DNA of 10,900 bases from Baffinella frigidus (Eukaryota > Cryptophyceae > Cryptomonadales > Baffinellaceae): positions 654,013 to 664,912 of the forward strand of contig MU646368.1 of NCBI GenBank assembly GCA_026770585.1. Direction: 5' to 3'. This document shows, one piece after another, positions 1-9,700 of the stretch. Each line of letters starts with the position of its first letter. Position 1 is the stretch's first letter. Below the pieces are notes generated by a model. That model was given only the letters and a program-made list of their open reading frames with translations. It searched no databases and was not told where the DNA came from. Made by a program: the position numbers and the translations under genes.

Positions 1-30
1 CGAACGAGCCCTTCTCGTCGCCCATCACCC
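1..30 (-). CDS. Exon 10 copy cut by the window edge
   Basis: It has the same acceptor type (AACGCAG|GGGTGATG) and the same MGDEKGSF coding as 112-198, over all 30 visible bases. It continues out of the window, so whether this or 112-198 is the complete exon cannot be decided here. Confidence 0.5.
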
Positions 31-3000
31 CTGCGTTTCGGGTTTCGACGTGTTTAGGTTTCGGGTTTAGACGTTTTTAGGGCCTAGGGTTGCTGGCCCA
101 GCGGTTAGGGTTGAAGAGTTTGATGAACGTGCAATCCATGAACTTGTCTTGGCCTCCAGGGAAATCCGCGAACGAGCCCTTCTCGTCGCCCATCACCCCT
201 GCAGTCGGGTTCAGGGTTCAGGGTTCAGGGTTCAGGGTTGTGTAGGGCTTAGGGCGTATGGCTGAAGGGTTGTGTGGTCAGGAATTAAGGTTGAGAGGGC
301 CCGGCGCCTCAGGGAAACGTATCGAACGTGCCTTTCTCTGGGCCCATCGCCCATCACCCCTGCTTTCGGGTGTGGAGGGTTGAGAATGCACCAGAAAGTT
401 GTGGCACACAACAACAATACCGTGTGGGGTGGGGTCGGCTCGAGCGGGTTCGAAATGTGAGGCGCTGCGTTTTCCCAACGATTCACGACCATGGTGGCTT
501 CGAAATGTGAGCCGTTGTGTTACCAAAGCGACTCAAATGCGAGGCGGTGCGACGCCAAAACGATTCAAGCGTGAGGCGGTGCGTTACCAAAGCGATTCAA
601 ATGTGAGGCATTGCGTTTTCCCAGAGATTGACAATCGTGGTGGGTTCAAAATGTGAGGCGTTGCGATACCAAAGCGGTTCACAGTCGTGGTGGGTTCGAA
701 ATTTGAGGCGTGGTAGATTCAAAATGTGAGGCGGTGCGTTACCAAAGCGGTTCACGGTCGAGAAGGCCATCGTCACGTAGCTTCGCTCTGAGTCCTCCGG
801 CACAAACACCTGCACCAGTCGGAATTGTCATTATTATTGCTACATATCATTTATTATTACTACATATAATTTCTTTTTCTGGATATTTTGTTCACGCCAC
901 GTAGAAAAACTTACGCCTGCCGCGTTGATGGAATTCCATGAAATTTCCTCATCAATGTTGACGTGGCGTCCATTCGAGGCTAGAAGTGTGACCATTTTTA
1001 AAAGGGAGTTATTTTACAAGTGAAGGGGGGAAAAGAAGAGTGTAGTAATTTTCACACAAATGGGGGCGTTTGGTCACGTAGCTCAAGGAATTCCTTGAGC
1101 TACGCGACCAAGCCTGCCCGTGACTGGTACTACATTTAACAATTCCACATTTAAAATACTCCCTCTTCCAGCCTCGTCGAGTGGGTGTTCACGGTGCCAG
1201 GCGGTATTGTCATTGTTATTACTCCATTCACTTTAGTTTCAGAAACCATAGAACTTCTGAAAAGATGGTTCTGATCGCGGATGAAGAAATCCTATGGTTT
1301 TCTCGGTGCTAATAACAATGACAATTCCGTCTGGCACCGTGCCAGGCGGAATTGTCATTGTTATTTAACGCCGTTTTGGGGTTGGGGGCCGCCTGGCGTT
1401 TTTTGAGGGTTGGGGGCCGCTTGCCATCAAGGGTACGGGAGGATGCAGAGCCTTAGTCAAATTCTTCGTTTATGCTTAGTGAGACACTTCGTTAGATACT
1501 GCGTTTACATTTGATTAGATACTTAGTTGGATACACACCCTAACCCTTGTTGGGGGTTAGGGTGTTGGGGGCCGCTTGCCATCGAGGGCACGGGGGTCCC
1601 TCGCTCATAAGAAACCGCCTCCCCCTAGGACCCTACAGTAGGCCTATGCCTAGGGGCCTACGGGGTGCGGGGTGTAGGGAGTAAGGTGTAGGGATTACCC
1701 TCATCCTTCCGGACCCTGAGGTACCACAGCAGTCGGCCTGTCTATTTGGGCTCATCAAATTGGCGAGCCCGGGCTCGTCCCCGCGCCAAAGTTGACGGAT
1801 TTGTACCGCAGCCCTAGGATGTCAACTTGAGAATAGTCCGTGAACCCGACTGAGGCAGAGGCAGACCACCGTTTTGGGTTGGGGGCCGCCTGGCGTTTTT
1901 TGAGGGTTGGGGGCCGCTTCACATCAAGGGTACGGGAGGATGCGGGGCGTACCTCAGCAGTCTATTTGGGCTCATCAAATTGGTGAGCGCGGGCTCGTCC
2001 CCGCGCCAAAGTTGACGGATTTGTACCGCAGCCCTAGGATGTCAACTTGAGAATAGTCCGTCAACCCGACTGAGGCAGAGGCAAACCTCGGCAGTCGCGG
2101 CATTGTCCAGGCACCCAACCGGAATTTCGCCTTGATGTCAAGGCAAAAAGGTCCTCGGCCGCTGCTAAGTGGACCGGAGAGATCGGAGATCCGGGTTTCA
2201 GGTTCAGGGGGGAGCCTTCAGGGTGTAGGCTTTGGGGTGAGGGGCGTACCTCGGCTGTCGCAGCCTTGTCGCGAAGCTGGATGTGGAACATCTTTTTGAA
2301 GGTTTCAGAATCGTCCCACACCCGCCGGGGGCCTTCCAGGATCCCGAGATGCTTGACAGCCTGCAGTTCAGGGTTTAGGGTTCAGGGTTTTGGGTTTCAG
2401 GGGCTACGCGGTTTAGGGTTTGGGTTGAGGTGGGGTTCAATATCTAACTAAGTATCTGACGTACTGTTAGGTACTCGGCCAGTTCGTTAGATACTTGGTT
2501 AGTTAGTTAGATACTTAGTTAGATACTGTACATAGTTAGATACGAGTAAATAAAGTGTCGATTTACGCCCGCCGGGGCCCCACCAGGATCCCGAGGTGCT
2601 TTAGAGCGTTTGCGGTAATTGTTGTCCGTTTTGGACGTACGGTTTTCCGGTTTTCCGGTTTTCATTTGCCCCCCCCCCCGTTTCATTTGTACCAGAGAAG
2701 TGTCCATTTAAAATATTCAACGACCTTTACAACATTTTAAAAAACCGGAAAACCGGAAAACCGTACGTCCAAAACGGACAACAAATACCGCAAACGCTCT
2801 ACCGCCTGCCATGTGAGGTCGAGGCTGAGTAAAAGTTCATCAACAGATAAGTTGATCAAAAGATGATTATGCACAATCGACAAAGAAAACCGCACGTGCG
2901 AGGCTAAGCGACACCATACGAGAATGCTGGAGGGGCCTATTTCAAACCGAGATGTAGCCTTTGTGTAGTAACTTTCGTTGGATTGGTCACGTACCTAGGC

Positions 3001-3704
3001 GATATTAGTCCAGTCGCGAGGCTAGAACACCCTATCCTGGTACAAACGCTTACAACCCCACATGTAAATAGGCCCCTCTTGCATTCTTGAGTGGTCCGGG
3101 ACCGCAGCAAGACAGTACTATCTCAGAGAAGGCATTGATTAATTCGTTTCCTGCCAACAAAAAGCCAACGAAAATCACAAATGCCTGGATCCGTCAAACA
3201 TACCTGCGGTGTTGCGATCCGGGGGCCTATAGCACCTTGGGGTGCTAGGAACACGCAAGGCAGTCACGACCGACCGTCTGGCTTCGGCGTCCGCGTGACC
3301 GGTCACGTGGGCGTTCACGGGATTAAAGAGATCCGAGATTCGGGGAGTCACCGCACGTGGAAAGCATCTGTGCGGGTTTGGAGGTTTCTGTAGACCCGCT
3401 CAAATTTGGTCACGATACCGCTAAATCTAGGGGTCCCGAAACCCTCGAAGCCCACCGTGAGGAGCTGTACGTCCTCAATCAAGGAACTCTCTCTTGTGAA
3501 AGGCTCAACGTTGATTGGTCACGTACCCAGCCATATATTGGCCAGGCGCGAGGTTGAAACACCCTATCCTGGTACAAATGTTAACAACCCCACGTGTAAA
3601 TAAAGTGAAGGCACACCGTCGGAAGGGCCTTTCAAGGCGAGGCAAGTCACTGAGATATATATCACCTTCACCCTCTCTCTCTCTCTCTCTCTCTCGCTCT
3701 CTCT

Positions 3705-3757
<53 letters not shown>

Positions 3758-6700
3758 CTTTATCTATCTATCTATCTTTCTATCTATCTATCTATCTATC
3801 CAATTTTGTTGGGTGTGTGAAGGTCCCTCTTGCATTCTCGAGTGGCGGGGAGTCACCAGGTCTTCGACAGCCTTCTGGTTTCCGAAGTCACCGAGGATCA
3901 CAACCTGTTGAGATTCACAATTGAGATTCATAATGATAGTATCACAGTTGAGATGATATTATCACAGTTGAGATTCATAATATCAGATTCACAGAGAGTA
4001 TCATCAGATTCGCACAGAGTAACATTCATTAGCCAACTTGGTGCGGGGCCGATTATTCACACACCCCGGAGCGGGTGTGTGAATCCCCCATTCACATACA
4101 CACCCCGGCTCCTAACTAGATCTATCAACTTAAGCGTTCTGGTTTCCGAAGTCACCAAGGATCACAACCTGTTGAGATCCTCCACTGTTACTTCTTAAGT
4201 TAACAGAGGTTCCACTTTTGCTTTGAGACGTTCCACTATCGACGTTTGTCTCGGTGGGCCGCGCTCTTCCACGCGAAGGGAAACAGAGAATATCAGATTC
4301 ACAGAGAGAATCATCAGATTCACAGAGAGTAATATTCGTTAGCCAACTTTTTTCACGGCCGATTAACCCCCCCCGATTCACCCCCCCGATTCACACACCC
4401 GCCCTGGCTCCTAACTAGATCTATCAACTTAAGCGAGACTGGACAACTTTGTACTCCCGATTCACACGCCCCAACTAGCCGCGTCGGTGGTTTGAAATAA
4501 ATGTCGTCCGCTGTGTATTACTAATAAAAGGCAATTATGGAATAATAACAGTTTCTTACCCTTGCAGCGGTGCTAGCACCGCCCCCCTACTAGAGCGGTT
4601 GTCACATCTGTTGGCCACGAAAACAATATATATAAAAAAGGTAAAAGTCGACGGTTCAGTGCTAGCATCATCAACGTTTCCCATTTTTCATTCTTTTCGC
4701 AGCAACTAGATGCGAAAATCAACTCAAGCGAGCGGGGACTCCGTCAACTTAAGCGAGCGGGGGCAACCGCTCCGTCAACTTAAGCGAGCGGGGGCAACTT
4801 TGGGCGGTCGCACACCTCGAGGTTCCACGGGGTGAGTTCCGCGCGGGTTTGAGGTTTGGGTTTGGGGGGTTGTGGTTTAGGGTTTGGGGTTTGGGGTATA
4901 GGGTTTGAGGTTTATGTTTTAGGGTTTAGGGTTTAGGGTTTGGGTTTTGGGTTTTGGGGTTTGGGTGTGGGGTTCAGGGTTTGGAGTTTAGGGTGTAGGG
5001 TGGCAAACCTCGAGGTTTGACGGCGTGAGTTCCGCGCGGGTTTGGGGGTTTGTTTTTAGGGGGTTAGGGTTTGGGGTTTGGGGTTTGGGGGTTCGGGTGT
5101 AGGGTCGCAAAACCTCTAGGTTCGATGGGGTGAGTTCCGCACGGAGCGCCTTGAGAAGGTTCTCCAAACTTGAACCCCTCAACCCTTCACACTTCCTCCC
5201 AAACCCCAGACTCCACACCCTGAACCCTGCACCCTGCACCCCAAACCCTCAATCCTCAACCCTCAACCCTCAACCCTCATCCCTCAACCCTACACACTTC
5301 CTCCTGAATGTGATGCGGTCCAAGCTGGAGGCGGGGGCGGAGCGCTAGGCACAACGAATTTCGAGGATTTCGAGAGAATTTCGAGCGCGAGGCAAAGAAC
5401 CCCTGCGGGTGGACTAACTCCCAACCTGAAACGCTCCATCAACTTAAGCGAGAAGGGGCAACTTAAGGCGATCAAACCTCGAGGTTCGAAGGGGTGAGTT
5501 CCGAACGGAGCGCCTTCAGAAGGTCCTCCTTTTCGAGAGCCTCGGCCGACTCCGGCGTGATCACCACCCTGGTTCAGGGTTTAGGGGTTTGGGTTTCGGG
5601 TTTGGGGGACGTGACTCCGTCAGTAGAGTGCACAACACACACTTGCTGACAGGACACGTCCAGCAAGTGTGTGCACAACATGCGCTTGCTGACAGGACAC
5701 TGTTCGAGTCTCCGCGGCTTTCGGCGTGATCACCACCCTGGTTTCGAGAAGAGTGGGACTGATTCAGTGATGTCCGAAATGAGTTTTGGGGACGCGACTT
5801 GTCAGCAGGCGTGCGCGGCACACTTGCTGACAGTCAGCTACGTGCACGACACACTTGCTGACAGTCAACTACGTGCACAACACACTTGCTGACAGGACAC
5901 GTCCAGCGCCTCTGCGGCTTCCGGCGGATAATCACCCTGTTTCGGAGACGAGACTCGTGTCAGCTATGTGACACACTTGCTGACAGTCACGAATTCCGCA
6001 TCTCGAATTTCAAATTTCGTGTTTCGATTTTTGAAATGTCGGGTTTCGAATTTCGGTGTTAGGGGTCCGGGCGGTGTACATGCGGGGGTCCGGCGCGGCG
6101 CGGGTGCTCGGGTGCGCCATCAACTTCAAGAGCCGGGTTTCGTGCTTCGTGTTTCAGGGTCCGAGTTTCGAATTTCGAGTTTCGAATGTGTTTCGCATGT
6201 CGAATTTCGTGTTTCGTGCTTCGAATTTCGTGTTTCGAATGTGGAGTTTCGTGTTGCGAATTTAACATTTCGGGGTTAGGGGTCCGGGCGGTGTACATGC
6301 GGGGGTCCGGCGCGGCGCGCGTGCTCGGATGCGCCAGAAGCTTCAGGAGCCTGGTTTGGGGTTAGGGGTTCAGGTCGCGCAGGGTTTTGGGTCGGGGGTT
6401 TGGGGTTTGGGGGTTGGGGGATTTAGGAGGCTCATAACCTGGTTTCGGTTTTCGGGTTTAGAGTTTCGGGTTTCGGTTTTCGGGTTTCGGGTTTCGGGTT
6501 TTGGGATTGGGGGATAACGTGATGGAGGTGAGCGACTCGAGGATCTTGCCGTTGGCCTCGTACCGCGTTATCACTCAACACTCAGCACCAAGCACTAATC
6601 ACTAAGCATTAAACTCTCACCCCTGAACCCCTATGATTGGCCTCGTACCGCGTTATCACACAACACTCAGCACCAAACACTAAGCACTGAGCACTAAGCA

Positions 6701-9700
6701 CTCAGCACTTGCCCCTGAACCTCAATAAACACTTAGCACTAACCCCTGAACCCCAAACCCTAAACCCGTATTGTTAAGTGTTGAGTAGTAAATACCAAAT
6801 GTTTGGGGTTGAGTGTTGAGTGTTGAGTGTTTAGGGTTTAGGGTTAGGGTCTCGGTATCACGTGATGCAGGGTTTAGGGTTTAGGGTTGAGGGTTTAGGG
6901 TTGAGGGTTGAGGGATCACGGGATGGAGGGTTGAGGGTATAGGGTATAGGGTTAGGGTTTCGGGATTGGGGGGTCACGTGATGGAGGTGAGCGACTCGAG
7001 GATCTTGCCGTTGGCCTCGTACCGTGTTATCATGTCGCGCCTGTTGGGTTTAGGGTTTCGGGTTTAGGGTTTGGTAAATGATTTATGCCAGGGGTGTCAA
7101 GACCCTCAACTGAAGTTCGAACCAAGGCCTCGTACCGCGTTATCATGTCCCGCCTGTTGGGTTTAGGGTTTAGGGTTGAGGGTTGAGGGTTGAGGGTTGA
7201 GGGTTGGGGGTTTAGGGTTAAGAGTTTAGGGTTGAGGGATGAGGGTTGAGGGTTCAGTGTTGAGGGTTGAGGGTTCAGAGGTTGGGATTCGGGTTTGGAA
7301 TTGAGGGTTTAGAGTTCAGGGATCACAGTTTGGGGATTAGATGGGTGAGGGTTTAGAGATCAGGGTTTGGGGTGTGAGGTTTCGGGTTTCGGCGGCACTG
7401 ACTCACTCGAGCGCGCATCAGGCTAAAACCTATCAGACGAATGCACCCTAACCCCTAACCCCCCAACCCTCCGGCACCTGCCGCGCTGGAGGGCCGTGAC
7501 TAAACCCAGAACCTACCGCACTCGAGAGCGCATCGGGCCAATCCCTACAAGACAAATGGCCCATAAGCCCTAACCCCCTACAGATCTGGGAGCCGTCAGG
7601 ATAGACACCTGACGCGCTGGAGCGCAGCTTCAACCCCCAACATTTAAACCCTAAACCCGCACCACCCTCATCTCAAACCTCTAAATCCTCACCCCCCTGA
7701 ACTAAGAACCCCAAACAGCACCTGACGCGCTGGAGGGCCGTGTCATCGATTCCGGGGCTCTTCAGGAACAGGTGCATCATCTCCAACGCCCTAACCTCTC
7801 AACCGTAACCTCTAAACCCTACCCGCTGCACCCTCACCTATAAACCCTCACCCCGCGAATCCCGACAATCTGAACCCTGGCTTCTAACATCCTTATCCCC
7901 CAACTCCCTCAACTCTCATCCCCGCCCCCCCCAATCACAGCCGCCAGCACCTGACGCGCTGGAGTGCTGTGTCGTCGATCCCGGGGCTTTTCAGGAACAG
8001 GTGCATGATTTCAACAGGTGCATGAACGCCCGCCGCATCACCCCGTGAACCCTCACACCTTAACCTACACCCCCCTACACCCTCAACCCTCAATCCTCAA
8101 CCCTCAACCCTCAACCTTCAACCCCCCAACTTCAGTTTAGTAATGGATAGTCGGGGAAAACAGAAAATCGATTTCCTGAATCGATCTCCGGAATCCTGAA
8201 CCCCACACCCCTGACCCCAAACAGCACCTGACGCGCTGGAGGGCCGTGTCATCGATCCCGGGGCTTTTCAGGAAGAGGTGCATCATCTCAGCCTCCCAAC
8301 CTCAAATCTCTAAACCCCCACCCCCCTACTCCCCAAACTCTAAACCCAAAACGCTAAACCCCAAACCATCACCCCCCTAATTCCTAAACTCACCCCCCTA
8401 ATTCCTAAACTCACCCCCCTAATTCCTAAACAGCACCTGACGCGCTGGAGAGCCGTGTCGTCGATTCCAGGGCTTTTCAGGAAGAGGTGCATCATCTCCA
8501 ACGCCCCAACCTCTCAACCATAACCTCTAAACCCTACCCGCTGCACCCTAACCTCTAAACCTTCACCCCGCGAATCCCTACAATCTGATCCCTGGCTTCT
8601 AACATCCTCATCCCCCAACTCCCTAAACTCTCATCCCTAACCCCTAACCACCAACCCCCAACCCCCCAGCACCTGACGCGCTGGAGAGCCGTGTCGTCGA
8701 TTCCAGGGCTTTTCAGGAAGAGGTGGATGATTTCGAACGCCCGCCGCATCGCGCCCTTCTCCGACGTTGACGCCGAGATCTGGTGTAGGGTTAGGGGGTT
8801 AGGATTTGACGTTTAGGGATGAGATTTGGGGGTTAGGAAGTGCGTCGCATCGCATCAAGAAGGATGTCAAGGCTGTGGTCTGCTTAGGGTTTCGGGTTGA
8901 GGGTTCAGGGTTTAGGGTGCAGGGTGTAGGGTGTAGGGTGTAGAGTTGAGGGTGTAGGGTGTGGGGTGCAGGTGCATGATTTCGAACGCCCGCCGCATCG
9001 CGCCCTTCTCCGACGTCGAGGCTGAGATCTGGTGTAGAGTTAGGGGGTTAGGGTTTAAGGTTTAGGGTTGAGGGTGGAGGGTGGAGGGTTGAGGGTTGAG
9101 GGTGGAGGGTTTAGGGTTGAGGGATGAGGGTTGAGGGTTGAGGGTTTAGGATTGAGGGTTTGGGGTGCAGGGTGCAGGGTTTAGGGTGTGGAGTCTGGGG
9201 TTTAGGGTGTGGGGTTGAGGAAGAGGTGCATGATTTCAAACACCCGCCGCATCGCGCCATTCCCCGATGTCGAGACTGGGATCTGGTGTAGGGTTGGGGG
9301 GGTAGGGGTTAGGGGTTAGGGTGTAGGGTGTAGATTTGAGGGTGTAGGGTGTGGAGTTTAGGGTTGAGGGTTGAGGGTTGAGGGTGGATGGTTTAGGTTG
9401 TAGGGTGTAGAGTTTAGGGTGTAGGGTGTAGAGAGTAGGGTGTAGGGTTTGGGGTGCAGGTGCATGATTTCGAGCGCCCGCCGCATCGCGCCTTTCTCCG
9501 AAGTCGAAGCCGAGATCTGCTCAGTCGGTCGGGGTGTATTGTACTTTTCGGGTCAGCGCGGATTTTGGGTCGGGGTCGGGGAGTCGGGAAAAATCGAAAA
9601 TATCGAAAAAGGGCTCTAGTATTTGTGACATATTATGGGTGGGGGGTGCATCTTGTCATCATATCAATGCATAAGATAGCATAAAATCAAAAATATCGAA

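Larger units (their letters stand above)
1480..2548. repeat. GTTAGATACTTA degenerate repeats at two sites
   Basis: About 1490-1535 and 2448-2548 hold TTAGATACTTAGTT-type units of roughly 12-16 bases. The two sites flank the exon 8 region, inside introns 7 and 8. No coding signal. Confidence 0.65.

Noticed and set aside
232-526. Overlapping 82- and 86-residue minus-strand frames
   Set aside because: They are chance openings through the array and a decayed exon 10 copy; the coding-like part is frameshifted.
447-763. Possible CRISPR-like array
   Set aside because: Spacing alternates between 32 and 50 bp, units are degenerate, there are no unique spacers, and the context is eukaryotic. The units are explained as exon 9 border copies.
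3181-3603. Plus-strand frames of 65-70 residues in intron 7
   Set aside because: They overlap one another in different frames, show no domain, and partly read the foldback element.
3515-3820. 101-residue open frame on the plus strand
   Set aside because: Most of it is the CT/TATC microsatellite read as Ser-Leu and Tyr-Ile repeats. It has no start context, no domain, and runs against the gene.
5968-6279. 103-residue plus-strand frame rich in FRVS
   Set aside because: It is a read-through of TTTCG heptamers; repetitive composition and antisense to exon 5.
6059-6298. 79-residue minus-strand frame (GAPEHPRRAGPPHVHRPDP-like) over the exon 5 copies
   Set aside because: It is the alternative frame. 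Differences between the two exon copies are mostly silent only in the LLKLxAHPSTR frame, which also fits the neighbouring phases.
7395-7562. Pair of related 45-bp segments as an extra exon between exons 3 and 4
   Set aside because: Exons 3 and 4 already join in phase with a continuous M16 helix. The segments lack consistent splice borders and a conserved frame.
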